Origin: AM-1111 sp046302135
Lineage (GTDB): Bacteria > Bacteroidota > Bacteroidia > B-17B0 > Aurantibacillaceae
Assembly (NCBI GenBank): GCA_046302135.1
Contig: JBKCIQ010000106.1
Location: forward strand, 1-43,782
Direction: 5' to 3'
Length of the DNA stretch: 43,782 nt
Below, piece after piece: positions 35,752-43,782 of this stretch. Each line of letters starts with the position of its first letter. Positions within the stretch are counted from its first letter, which is position 1. The translations under genes were made by a program, and so were the position numbers. The notes beneath the pieces are model-generated. The model had not been told where the DNA came from. It worked only from the letters and a program-made list of their open reading frames with translations, and ran no database searches.

Positions 35752-36828
35752 TTACCACCAGTTTTTTCTTCTGAAATAAATCGTCATAGAAATCATTATT
35801 GTCGCCATTAAAGATATGGTTAACCAAAAACCTGTTTCAGAATTCAGCCATGGCATATATTTAAAATTCATTCCGTAAATGCTTGCAATAAAAGAAACAG
35901 GAATGAAAATCGCCGAAATCATTGTAAGCGCACGCATAACTTCACTGAGTCTGTTGCTGCTTGTTGAAAGATACATTTCCATAATTCCCTCCAAAGATTC
36001 CCGAAATTGTTCAACTGTGTCGTTAGCCTTGCTAATGTGGTCATGAACATCTCTGATATAAATGGTATTTGTTTGAATCAAAAGGTCAGAGTCGGTTCTG
36101 ATCATGTTAAGTAACATTTCTCTAGCGGGCCAAAGCATTTTCCTTAATTGCATGTTCTCCTTTTTTAATTCGTGTGCCTGTATTAGCAATTTTTTTGAGG
36201 GATTAATCATCACTTCTTCGTCTAGAATTTCAATTTTCTCTCCGAACTTTTCTAACACTACAAAATAATGATCTACAACAGCATCAATCAACGCGTATGA
36301 TAAATAATCAGGGCCCATTTTTCGCACACGTCCTTTTCCCTGCCTCAACCTTAACCGCACCATATCAAAAGCATCTCCACCATGCGGCTCCTGAAAAGAT
36401 AATACGGTGTCTTCAAATAAAAGAATAGACAAATGCTCCCACCTAATTTGTCCGTTTTCCCAATAGAGCATTTTTATTATTGAAACCGCATAGCGTGAGT
36501 ATTCTTCGAATTTTGGCCTTGAATCAATATGCGTAATATCTTCCTGCGTTAATGGATGAATGCCAAACCATTCGCCGAATTCTGCAATAATATCTTGATC
36601 GTGTACTCCGTCAACGTTAATCCATCTTTGCATCCCTTTTTTTATTGATGCTTTACATGAATTAACATCCGTAAACTGCTTCTCTTCAAATTCTTCTGCT
36701 GTATATTGAATCATAGTGATTTTTACTTCATGATTCGAAATATTAGGATGCAAAAAAAGCTCCCCGGGAGCCGCACCAACGTTATGTCTTTGTTTTTTCC
36801 TTTTCTTTTTTGTTTCGGAATTTGCCAT
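35752..36828 (-). CDS. corA: CorA-family magnesium/cobalt transporter
   Basis: 358 residues. CorA is a homopentameric Mg2+ channel. A long cytoplasmic alpha/beta and helical funnel (RWINVDGVHDQDIIAEFGEW, FEEYSRYAVSIIKMLYWE) leads to two C-terminal helices. The selectivity motif YGMN is in SIYGMNFKYMP (Gly319-Met320-Asn321), followed by the short periplasmic loop and the basic end YFRRKNWW. It starts 3 bases after the rsmI stop, so it is third in the VOC-rsmI-corA group. Confidence 0.95.
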   Translation of the reverse strand: MANSETKKKRKKQRHNVGAAPGELFLHPNISNHEVKITMIQYTAEEFEEKQFTDVNSCKASIKKGMQRWINVDGVHDQDIIAEFGEWFGIHPLTQEDITHIDSRPKFEEYSRYAVSIIKMLYWENGQIRWEHLSILLFEDTVLSFQEPHGGDAFDMVRLRLRQGKGRVRKMGPDYLSYALIDAVVDHYFVVLEKFGEKIEILDEEVMINPSKKLLIQAHELKKENMQLRKMLWPAREMLLNMIRTDSDLLIQTNTIYIRDVHDHISKANDTVEQFRESLEGIMEMYLSTSSNRLSEVMRALTMISAIFIPVSFIASIYGMNFKYMPWLNSETGFWLTISLMATIMISMTIYFRRKNWW

Positions 36829-36831
36829 GTT

Positions 36832-37503
36832 CTATTCCCCTTTTATCACCACAACTATTTCCCCCTTTATTGTTTTATTACTAAAATATTTGTAAACATC
36901 ACTTACCTTACCCCTAAAGTTTTCTTCGTGCAATTTAGATAATTCTCTTGAAATACTTACCAACCTGTTCTCTCCAAAATGTTCTATTATTTCTTCCAAT
37001 AATTTGAGTAACCTGAACGGGGACTCATAAAGCACCATTGTTTTCTTTTCCAAACTCAACTCCTTCAATTTACTTTGCCTTCCCTTTTTTTGCGGTAAAA
37101 ACCCAAAAAATGAAAATTCATTGCAAGGAAATCCACTATTTATCAGAGCTGGTATCAACGCTGTTGGACCCGGCAAACACTCAACATCAACACCTATATT
37201 AATACATTCTCGCACAATGAGGAACCCAGGGTCTGAAATACCCGGAGTGCCTGCATCCGATACCAATGCCACGGTTTTTCCTAAAGCAATTTCTGCAGCT
37301 AAAGTACTTACGACCTTATGTTCGTTATGAGCGTGAAAGGGTTGGAGATTTTTTTTTAAGTCAAAATGTTTAAGGAGGTTGCCTGTAGTCCTTGTATCCT
37401 CTGCTAAAATTAAATCACACTCTTTAAGTATTCTGATTGCCCTAAGCGTGATGTCCTCAAGGTTTCCGATGGGTGTTGGAACTATATAAAGTTTTGATTT
37501 CAA
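36832..37503 (-). CDS. rsmI: 16S rRNA (cytidine(1402)-2'-O)-methyltransferase
   Basis: 223 residues. RsmI methylates the ribose of C1402 in 16S rRNA using S-adenosylmethionine. The tetrapyrrole-methylase fold is visible: LYIVPTPIGNLEDITLRAI, LAEDTRTTGNLLKHF, ALVSDAGTPGISDPGF and FLPQKKGRQSK. It lacks the ~50-60 residue C-terminal extension of the ~286-residue E. coli protein, which is common in Bacteroidota. It lies between the VOC gene (4-base gap) and corA. Confidence 0.92.
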   Translation of the reverse strand: MKSKLYIVPTPIGNLEDITLRAIRILKECDLILAEDTRTTGNLLKHFDLKKNLQPFHAHNEHKVVSTLAAEIALGKTVALVSDAGTPGISDPGFLIVRECINIGVDVECLPGPTALIPALINSGFPCNEFSFFGFLPQKKGRQSKLKELSLEKKTMVLYESPFRLLKLLEEIIEHFGENRLVSISRELSKLHEENFRGKVSDVYKYFSNKTIKGEIVVVIKGE

Positions 37504-37507
37504 AATT

Positions 37508-38569
37508 TCATCCTTTTACCCTATTCATTGACATACTCTTTAGCATCCAATCGGGAAGCGCATTCTCAGGATTTCTTTTTCTTAAATCTAAATACCAGTT
37601 GATTTTTTTGAGAATTGGAACTTTAAATGTCTCAACAAACTCTATGAGTGTACCATCCGGATCTTCAACGTAGCTGAAATGCCCTGCCGCTTCTCCCATT
37701 TCGAATTTGTTCCCACTGTCTACTGTAAAGGGACTACCGAAGTTTGCACACTTCTCCTTGAGGGCGGGCATGTTTTTCACATCAAAACACAAATGTATAT
37801 ACCCTAAATCTCCCCAGAATCTGCTATCAAAAATTTTTCTTGGCGCGATGTTTTTTAATTCTACCAATTCAATTACACTTCTTCCCAAAAGCTTAGAAAA
37901 ACTGCCATCTCTTTTTTTGCTATGCGTCATCAAAATCCTTCGAAAACTTCTTTCGCCTCCGTTCAAAAATTTAAAATCTTTAAACTCACCTTCAACTTCG
38001 TATATTATCTTATCGTATCCCAAAATATCGCGGTAAAAAGGTATTGATCGATCAATGTTACTAACACCAATAGTAACACCGCAAGGACCGCCGGTATAAT
38101 GAGTACCCGAGCCGAACCAATTGTTAAATTCAATTATATCAAAAACATTCCCGAACAAATCTTCTACAAAAAAATGCTCCTGCCCTGCGGGATCTATCAC
38201 AATATCTGATAATAATTTTGCACCACTTCCCTTTAATGCTCTGTAGTTTTCACGTACGTTAACCGATTTCATCTTACAAACAAATATTCCAATATCGCCA
38301 AGTGAAGGTATAAACGAAGGGGCAACTGGTGTGCGGCTTGTGTATTGCCATATTTCAAATCCACCGCCACCTCTTAGGTTTAAGGAGAGTATGGCTCTAC
38401 GTTGATGAGGCATATTACCGGTATACGGGAGCATTAAATTTGCTTCAGCGGCTTCATCAAAAACAGGAATATCCATTCCAAAATATTTTCTGTACCAGTC
38501 GAAACCAAGTTGAACATCGGGAACACCTATTCCCACTTGTTGAATGCCGGAAATTATATAATCAGTCAT
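37508..38569 (-). CDS. Two-domain VOC (glyoxalase/dioxygenase superfamily) protein
   Basis: 353 residues from the ATG at 38569 (MTDYIISGIQQVGIGVPDVQ); a frame extending to 38644 adds an unsupported N-terminus. Two vicinal-oxygen-chelate modules are visible. The first (~1-145) contains IQQVGIGVPD, FEIWQYTSR and DLFGNVFDIIEF. The second (~160-305) contains GVTIGVSNIDRSIPFYRDIL, IHLCFDVKNM and DPDGTLIEFVETF. Metal-ligand positions (His, Glu) are plausible in the second module. A C-terminal tail of about 40 residues follows. Substrate is unknown; it is not a standard 4-hydroxyphenylpyruvate dioxygenase by its motifs. It is first in a tight operon with rsmI and corA. Confidence 0.8.
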   Translation of the reverse strand: MTDYIISGIQQVGIGVPDVQLGFDWYRKYFGMDIPVFDEAAEANLMLPYTGNMPHQRRAILSLNLRGGGGFEIWQYTSRTPVAPSFIPSLGDIGIFVCKMKSVNVRENYRALKGSGAKLLSDIVIDPAGQEHFFVEDLFGNVFDIIEFNNWFGSGTHYTGGPCGVTIGVSNIDRSIPFYRDILGYDKIIYEVEGEFKDFKFLNGGERSFRRILMTHSKKRDGSFSKLLGRSVIELVELKNIAPRKIFDSRFWGDLGYIHLCFDVKNMPALKEKCANFGSPFTVDSGNKFEMGEAAGHFSYVEDPDGTLIEFVETFKVPILKKINWYLDLRKRNPENALPDWMLKSMSMNRVKG

Positions 38570-38587
38570 ATTAAAAATGAAACTAGA

Positions 38588-38595
38588 CAAATATA
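38588..38595 (-). promoter_or_regulatory. Candidate -7 promoter element for VOC-rsmI-corA
   Basis: On the minus strand this reads TATATTTG, an exact match to TAnnTTTG, 18 bases before the ATG at 38569. The same spacing is seen upstream of tatA. Confidence 0.45.
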
Positions 38596-38719
38596 AACGA
38601 ATAAAGGCAACTTGATTGATTAATAAAGATTGATTTTTACTCAAGTTTTTTGTAATATTACCTAGTCAAATCACAAAAAAAATATTTAGTGAATTCGAAC
38701 TTATTAAATTTCAAATAAA

Positions 38720-41700
38720 ATGAAAAGATTTCTACTTGCTTTAAGTTTGCTTGCCACTTGTTATCTAATGAAAGCGCAGCAACATAATCCCGGTGATACC
38801 ATCGTAGTTCAAACTTTCACCTTTGGATCTCCTCAAAACGCATGGTTTGTTCTTCCTTCGGATTCTATTCAGTTTGAAAAAATAATAATGAAATATAAAT
38901 TGAAATGTAATCCTGCCCAAAATCCGGCCTGTGGTGAGTGGGATTACCTAACCAATACTTATTTATATGACCATACAGGATTAATTGATTCTTCTGCAGT
39001 ATTACAACCCACCATAATTGTAAATTCAACGAGTCCGGATAGTGTTTTTTACTCCAATTCCCCAACCTATTCTTATTCGCAAAACTGGCAGTATTTCTCA
39101 GTAAACACATCTACAGTTTCGTTAAATGCAGATACTATTGGTAATGGCTCAACAAATTCTCACGCTCCCTTTTCAACCGCAAATCCTGTCTCACGATCTC
39201 AATACTTGTGGAAAGCGACAGAATTATCTGCAGTTGGTTTAAGCGCAGGGAACATTACCGGCTTACAGTTTTTTATTCAGAGTCCAGGCAACATGCTCAG
39301 AAATTTAAGAATCAGATTGAAACACACAAATCTTGATTCCCTTACAAACTCATCATTTTCTTCAACAGGATTCACAGAGGTTTATCTAAAAAACACACAG
39401 TTGATCACAGGATGGAACAGCATACAGTTAACCAACCCATTTAATTGGGATGGAACGTCAAACATTATTATTGAGATTTTTTACGATAATTTATCCGCCG
39501 GAACAAATTATCTTGTATCAGGAGATAATACTATTTACAAATCCGGGTTGACAAAATCTGGAAGTGATCGTTCAATTTACGCTGTGCAGGGAGGTTACGT
39601 AGATGTTCCGTTAAACAACTCTCTAGCCTCAATTGATTCTACCATAACTGTTGCTTTCTGGGCTTATGGAGACACCGCACTTCAACCCATGAACGGTACG
39701 TGCTTCGAAGGAGTTGATTCACTTAACCAACGCGTAATTAATACCCATCTGCCATGGGGAGATGCAAGTGTTTATTGGGATGCAGGAAACAGCCTTGGGT
39801 CCTCTTACGATAGAATAAATAAAGCCGCCACAATATCTGAATATGAAGGGAAGTGGAATTACTGGGCCTTTACAAAAAATGTTGCTACAGGATCAATGAA
39901 AATTTACCTAAACGGGAACTTGTGGCATAGCGGAACAGGTAAAACAAAAACGATGCAAGGAATGAAAAAGTTTAAACTAGCAAAGGGTAATTGGGGCGGT
40001 TCTCAAAGTTATTCCGGTAGAATGAACGACTTCATGGTTTTAAATAAAGAACTGACTTCCGGTGAAATAATCGCATACATGAATAATCCAATAAACTCTT
40101 CAGATTCTAATTACGCTCATCTATCAGCCCACTTTGGGTTTGATGATGGAAATGGTTACAGCGCCGTAGATTCTGCATCAGGTAATCATGCAAACGCAAT
40201 TTTAAGTGGAGTTCAAAATCAACTCGTACCATCTTTCGAATATGAAAGGAATTTTGACGAAGTTTTTACAAGGCCTCAGGTTGTTTTTGAGCAAGGGGTT
40301 TATACTTCACACATTGACTCTATACAGGTTTTGGACTCTGCAATTAATATTCCTTACGTAGTTTTTGCGTTTAATGATTCCACCAACAACCCAAGCATTC
40401 CTTCGGACACGCTAATCGGTTGGCCCGTTAATTCAGTTGCAAACGCCGATACGATTATCTATTTGAATCACTATACATGGTATACCAAGTTCCCTCAGAT
40501 TATAAGATATGAGTTAGCAAGGTATATAACTCCGTATGGAAACGGACTTAGTTTAGGAACTGGATGGATATGGACTTTTGACCTTAGTGATTATGCTACC
40601 TTACTTCATGATTCTGTACATCTTTCTGCAGGCAACTGGCAAGAATTACTTGATATGCAACTACTTTTTATAGTAGGTACCCCTCCAAGAAATGTACTTG
40701 GGATTCAAAATCTTTGGAACGGAAATTTTGACTATGGATTTGCAAATAATCCTATAGAAAATCACTTGATACCCCTAACGGTTAACATTCCATCCAATGC
40801 GGTAAACAGCAGATGGAAATCAAGAGTTACAGGACACGGTATGGACACTCCTTCAAATTGTGCAGAGTTCTGTCCAAGATCACATTACTACAAGGTTAAC
40901 GGTGTTCAGCATTTTTCTAAACTAGCGTGGCGTGACAACTGTGATCTAAATCCACTTTATCCGCAAGGCGGAACTTGGGTATACGACAGAAGTAATTGGT
41001 GTCCCGGTGCTGAGGTATGGACATACGATTGGGAACTAACGCCGCACGTTACTCCCGGGACAAGTTCAGTTTTGGATCACGACTTACAACCGTATACCAA
41101 TACAAGTGGATGGGATTATTGGCAAATCGAAGACCAGGTGGTTTTTTATGGAGCACCTAATTTTAATTTGGATGCTTCTGTTGAAGACATCCTCTCTCCA
41201 ACTGCTGATCAGATGTGGAAACGTTACAATCCAATTTGTACCAATCCCGTTATCAGGATAAAAAATACCGGATCAACAACACTTACGTCACTAACCATTA
41301 CCTATGGACTTGTAGGCGCAACTCCATCGGTTTATACCTGGACAGGAACCTTGCCGTTTATGGAAAGTACTACGGTAACATTAGGCAATTTCAACTGGCT
41401 TGCAAGTGCTACTGAATTTACTGTTGCCATCAGCAATCCCAACGGAGGAACTGATCAATATCAACCAAATAATAATCGCGCAAGTAAGTTTACTGCCCCG
41501 TTGGTTATGCCAAGTAAATTCGTGATTGAATTCAAAACAAACTCTTATTCATGGGAAAACCAGTACACTCTTAAAAACAGCGCAGGAAATGTCATTTTCT
41601 CTCAAAGCTCACTGTCACCTAACACCATTTACAGAGATACAGTTGATTTACCTAGTGACTGTTATGAATTTGAGCTGACAGACTCAGGAGAGGACGGATT

Positions 41701-42112
41701 GACTTGGTGGGCAAATCAGAATCAAGGATCCGGTTATGTTCGCTTTAGAAGTGCCTTGAATAACTCAATACTTAAAAGCTTTGGTCAGGATTTCGGAGGG
41801 CAAATTTATCAGCAAATAAATATAGGGTTAAATGTGGGCACACAAGAGTTCATTTACAACGAAAGAGATGTAATGAACGTATATCCCAACCCGGCAAATG
41901 ACCTTGTTTATATTGATATAAACCTGTTACACAGTGAGGACGGTACCATAGAAATAAAAGACATGTTGGGTAAAACTGTCTTCATTCATACTTTCAAATC
42001 GAGCTCTACGGCCAGTCTAGAAGCAGATTTATCAACCTACAGCAAAGGAATGTATTACGTGACGCTGAAAACGAAAGATAAACGAATTACAAGGAAGCTG
42101 ATGCTAGACTAA
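38720..42112 (+). CDS. PNGase F-like secreted glycosidase with LamG insertion and T9SS sorting domain
   Basis: 1130 residues with a signal peptide (MKRFLLALSLLATCYLMKAQ). Residues ~22-80 open like the N-terminal PNGase F domain, with CGEWDYLTNTYLYD, where Asp75 is a candidate for the catalytic Asp60 of flavobacterial PNGase F. A beta region (~105-275) and a LamG/concanavalin-like domain (~288-470, with WNYWAFTKN and MKIYLNGNLWHSG) interrupt it. PNGase F-like sequence resumes: RPQVVFEQGVYTSHIDSI, ARYITPYGNGLSLGTGWIW and VTGHGMDTPSNCAEFCPRSH (~705), then NPLYPQGGTWVYDRSNWCPG (~740-760). A ~250-residue beta part follows, then a T9SS type A sorting domain (~1050-1130, VMNVYPNPANDLVYIDI to the end). 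Predicted to remove N-linked glycans outside the cell; activity is inferred. The 3' end overlaps mnmH by 26 bases. Confidence 0.85.
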   Translation: MKRFLLALSLLATCYLMKAQQHNPGDTIVVQTFTFGSPQNAWFVLPSDSIQFEKIIMKYKLKCNPAQNPACGEWDYLTNTYLYDHTGLIDSSAVLQPTIIVNSTSPDSVFYSNSPTYSYSQNWQYFSVNTSTVSLNADTIGNGSTNSHAPFSTANPVSRSQYLWKATELSAVGLSAGNITGLQFFIQSPGNMLRNLRIRLKHTNLDSLTNSSFSSTGFTEVYLKNTQLITGWNSIQLTNPFNWDGTSNIIIEIFYDNLSAGTNYLVSGDNTIYKSGLTKSGSDRSIYAVQGGYVDVPLNNSLASIDSTITVAFWAYGDTALQPMNGTCFEGVDSLNQRVINTHLPWGDASVYWDAGNSLGSSYDRINKAATISEYEGKWNYWAFTKNVATGSMKIYLNGNLWHSGTGKTKTMQGMKKFKLAKGNWGGSQSYSGRMNDFMVLNKELTSGEIIAYMNNPINSSDSNYAHLSAHFGFDDGNGYSAVDSASGNHANAILSGVQNQLVPSFEYERNFDEVFTRPQVVFEQGVYTSHIDSIQVLDSAINIPYVVFAFNDSTNNPSIPSDTLIGWPVNSVANADTIIYLNHYTWYTKFPQIIRYELARYITPYGNGLSLGTGWIWTFDLSDYATLLHDSVHLSAGNWQELLDMQLLFIVGTPPRNVLGIQNLWNGNFDYGFANNPIENHLIPLTVNIPSNAVNSRWKSRVTGHGMDTPSNCAEFCPRSHYYKVNGVQHFSKLAWRDNCDLNPLYPQGGTWVYDRSNWCPGAEVWTYDWELTPHVTPGTSSVLDHDLQPYTNTSGWDYWQIEDQVVFYGAPNFNLDASVEDILSPTADQMWKRYNPICTNPVIRIKNTGSTTLTSLTITYGLVGATPSVYTWTGTLPFMESTTVTLGNFNWLASATEFTVAISNPNGGTDQYQPNNNRASKFTAPLVMPSKFVIEFKTNSYSWENQYTLKNSAGNVIFSQSSLSPNTIYRDTVDLPSDCYEFELTDSGEDGLTWWANQNQGSGYVRFRSALNNSILKSFGQDFGGQIYQQINIGLNVGTQEFIYNERDVMNVYPNPANDLVYIDINLLHSEDGTIEIKDMLGKTVFIHTFKSSSTASLEADLSTYSKGMYYVTLKTKDKRITRKLMLD

Positions 42113-43163
42113 ATTTGTTTTTACGTTCCAAAACCAACAGGCAATTTGTTTTTTCATCTCCTGATTGAGTAAGAACAGGAATTATATTTTTCATCTCCCG
42201 CTTCAGGTGATTGAACTCGTATGCTTCATCGTAATATTTCAACGCAATAGCTGCAACAGCATGAAGATCTCCTTGATTAAGTTTTTCTGCTGCAGCTTGA
42301 AAATGCTGACCGCCAAGTTTATCCTTTATAGCGCAAAGTGCTTTATATAATAAGGAATGATCCGTGGTTGAGTAATCTGCAACCAACCGCTCAACTCTGA
42401 TATCAAATGGAACATTAATTTTAAAGATAGGCGCAAGTTTCATTTGCTTCCATAGTGCGAAAGGAATTTTATTCCATCCTATTGCCATTGCCTCATCTTC
42501 GAGCCAAATATCTTTAGAAAGATCGAGTGCCTGAAAGGCATTGAATAAATTATGCTCGAAGAGTTGTTGAGGGTTCTGCGGAGCCTCGTTAATTGATCCA
42601 AAAGCAGATCCTTTATGGTGAGCTAATGCTTCAAGATCCACTATTTGTTGGCCGGCTTCTTTCAGCTCCCTTAAAACAGCTGATTTTCCACTACCTGTTG
42701 GGCCTCCTAATAATAAAATCTTGAGGTTTGTTTCAAAAAAATTTAAAACATGACTTCTGTATATTTTATATCCACCATCAAGAATTTGTGCTTGAAGTCC
42801 TGCGGTATTCATCAACCAAGCAAAACTTTGACTTCTCATTCCTCCACGCCAACAATAAACAAATATTTTTTGATTACCGGATAATCTTTTAGTTTTTGTA
42901 ACAAGATCTAAAAGTTTAGGTGAAATAATTTCTAAGCCACGCTCAACAGCAATTTCCTTACCTGAAATTTTGTAAACGATTCCTATCTCAGCTCTTTCAT
43001 TATTGTCAAATATTGGAATATTGATTGCACCAGGAATGTGCCCTTTTTTAAATTCATCCGGTGAGCGAACGTCAACAATTGTATATCCTTTAGCAGCGGC
43101 TAAATATTCGGAAGGTTTAAGTGCGGTAGCTTTAATCAATTCGCGAAAAAAGTTAAGGCTCAA
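42087..43163 (-). CDS. mnmH: tRNA 2-selenouridine synthase
   Basis: 358 residues as drawn from a TTG at 43163. MnmH (SelU/YbbB) replaces sulfur by selenium at wobble 2-thiouridine via a geranylated intermediate. An N-terminal rhodanese domain has catalytic Cys104 in FVYCWRGGMRSQSFAWLM and DVRSPDEFKKGHIPGAINIP. A P-loop domain starts LLLGGPTGSGKSAVLREL (~151-168). The start is uncertain: the TTG at 43163 lies inside a TACATTTG box (43161-43168) that fits a -7 promoter element, and an in-frame TTG at 43139 would remove 8 residues and still keep the whole rhodanese domain. No selD is in the window. Confidence 0.92.
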   Translation of the reverse strand: MSLNFFRELIKATALKPSEYLAAAKGYTIVDVRSPDEFKKGHIPGAINIPIFDNNERAEIGIVYKISGKEIAVERGLEIISPKLLDLVTKTKRLSGNQKIFVYCWRGGMRSQSFAWLMNTAGLQAQILDGGYKIYRSHVLNFFETNLKILLLGGPTGSGKSAVLRELKEAGQQIVDLEALAHHKGSAFGSINEAPQNPQQLFEHNLFNAFQALDLSKDIWLEDEAMAIGWNKIPFALWKQMKLAPIFKINVPFDIRVERLVADYSTTDHSLLYKALCAIKDKLGGQHFQAAAEKLNQGDLHAVAAIALKYYDEAYEFNHLKREMKNIIPVLTQSGDEKTNCLLVLERKNKFSLASASL

Positions 43164-43264
43164 ATGTAGTAAGTGTTTTTTAGATATTTTTTTGTTAACA
43201 ATTTAATATTCATGAAAATTGATAAATGTTAAAATTCATGAGGTAAAAAATTATATTTTTGTGT

Positions 43265-43732
43265 ATGGTGGTTTGGAGAAAAACAATTGTAATCTTTTTA
43301 GTTTCCATTTTTATTGGGACAGGCAACTTTTTATTTTCTCAAAGTAAAAGGCGCAGCGAAGGATTCAAAGAAAATCATTCACCTTTTGGGAGGAGAAAAA
43401 AAGAAAGAAGTAATCAAAATGTTTTTTCTAAAAGAAAAGGTGGTTTTTTTGCTAGATTATTTAGCGGAAGGAAGAGCAGAGGAAATGCTGAAAGTTTTGC
43501 TAACCACAGAATCATTGGCAAACATGGTTTCTTTTCAAATTTTCGTTCGAAGCGAAGTGGCAATGCGTCATTAAGAAGAACAAAAACAGCAAGAAGAGAA
43601 GATAGAAATTTATTTCATAGCAGAAACACAAAATCTAAGATCAGTTTCAGGAAAAGACAAGTAAAACAGAGCAGAAGGAGAGAAAGAAACAGAAAAAGGG
43701 GAAATGTGCTATTCTCCAAAAGAAAGCGCTAA
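43265..43732 (+). CDS. Short exported protein extremely rich in Arg and Lys
   Basis: 155 residues from the ATG at 43265 (MVVWRKTIVIFLVSIFIGTG); a TTG at 43259 would add two residues. A signal peptide or single N-terminal helix ends near FLFSQS. The rest, about 125 residues, is strongly basic with few acidic residues and many Phe, Ser, Gly and Asn: FGRRKKERSNQ, FFARLFSGRKSRGN, FSNFRSKRSGNASLRRTKTA, and the end KRGNVLFSKRKR. I recognise no fold; it looks disordered. It could bind nucleic acid, LPS or other polyanions outside the cytoplasm, which is inference. Nothing recognisable follows in the last 50 bases. Confidence 0.65.
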   Translation: MVVWRKTIVIFLVSIFIGTGNFLFSQSKRRSEGFKENHSPFGRRKKERSNQNVFSKRKGGFFARLFSGRKSRGNAESFANHRIIGKHGFFSNFRSKRSGNASLRRTKTARREDRNLFHSRNTKSKISFRKRQVKQSRRRERNRKRGNVLFSKRKR

Positions 43733-43782
43733 TAAAACTCATTATTTAACGCCTAAAAAGGAAGATTATCGTTTTTTGGTGC

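Noticed and set aside
37508..38644. 4-hydroxyphenylpyruvate dioxygenase assignment for the VOC protein
   Set aside because: Fold and two-module layout are similar, but the C-terminal active-site motifs of that enzyme are not recognisable, so only the superfamily call is kept.
1..43782. CRISPR arrays, insertion sequences, prophage or conjugative genes
   Set aside because: No regularly spaced short direct repeats with unique spacers, no transposase or integrase, and no phage structural genes are visible; the only long repeats are coding repeats at 128-590 and 1350-2378.

Overview
The window looks like chromosomal DNA of a low-GC (estimated mid-30s %, not counted) member of the Bacteroidota. 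The evidence is a type IX secretion (T9SS) C-terminal sorting domain on a large secreted protein, Bacteroidota-style Ig/PKD-like surface repeats, several TAnnTTTG promoter elements, many lipoproteins with a Cys followed by Lys or Ser, and use of TTG and GTG starts. It is mostly core housekeeping genes interleaved with small groups of secreted or lipid-anchored proteins. I see no tRNA, rRNA, CRISPR array, transposase or prophage.

Layout. 1-2842 (minus): a large Cys-rich repeat surface protein that runs off the left edge, preceded by a small secreted protein. 3143-4687 (plus): a YifB/ComM ATPase. 4754-6964 (plus): a MbnP-like lipoprotein, a MauG/MbnH-like di-haem lipoprotein and a third lipoprotein, tightly overlapped. 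7080-9250 (plus): a two-PAS NarX-type histidine kinase and a LuxR-type response regulator overlapping by 4 bases. 9263-10182 (minus): lgt, broken by a frameshift at a run of seven A; purN is divergent from it. 10880-16161 (minus): a small secreted protein, a POT peptide transporter, serS, rpmA, rplU and an EamA permease. 16340-22401 (plus): a lysozyme-like secreted protein, a large lipoprotein, a CAP-domain protein, a membrane-anchored coiled-coil protein, a nucleoside permease and TrmH. 22424-26933 (minus): feoA, feoB and a copper-type P-ATPase, with inverted repeats upstream. 27107-31259 (plus): two small unknown proteins, TatD and RNase R. 31282-34641 (minus): a LysM lytic transglycosylase, gatA and a 55-residue tatA. 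34742-35731 (plus): a probable pentameric ligand-gated-channel homologue. 35752-38569 (minus): VOC protein, rsmI and corA. 38720-42112 (plus): an 1130-residue PNGase F-like T9SS cargo with a LamG insertion. 42087-43163 (minus): mnmH. 43265-43732 (plus): a short exported protein very rich in Arg and Lys.

How the genes work together. Metal handling recurs (MbnP/MbnH-like pair, FeoAB, copper ATPase, CorA). So does cell-envelope work (Lgt makes lipoproteins, of which at least four are encoded here; two lysozyme-fold proteins; TatA; T9SS cargo). Translation and RNA maintenance are also well represented (SerRS, L21, L27, GatA, TrmH, RsmI, MnmH, RNase R). The items most worth a second look are the lgt frameshift, the PNGase F-like protein with its inserted domains, the channel homologue, the MbnP/MbnH-like locus and the Arg/Lys-rich exported protein.
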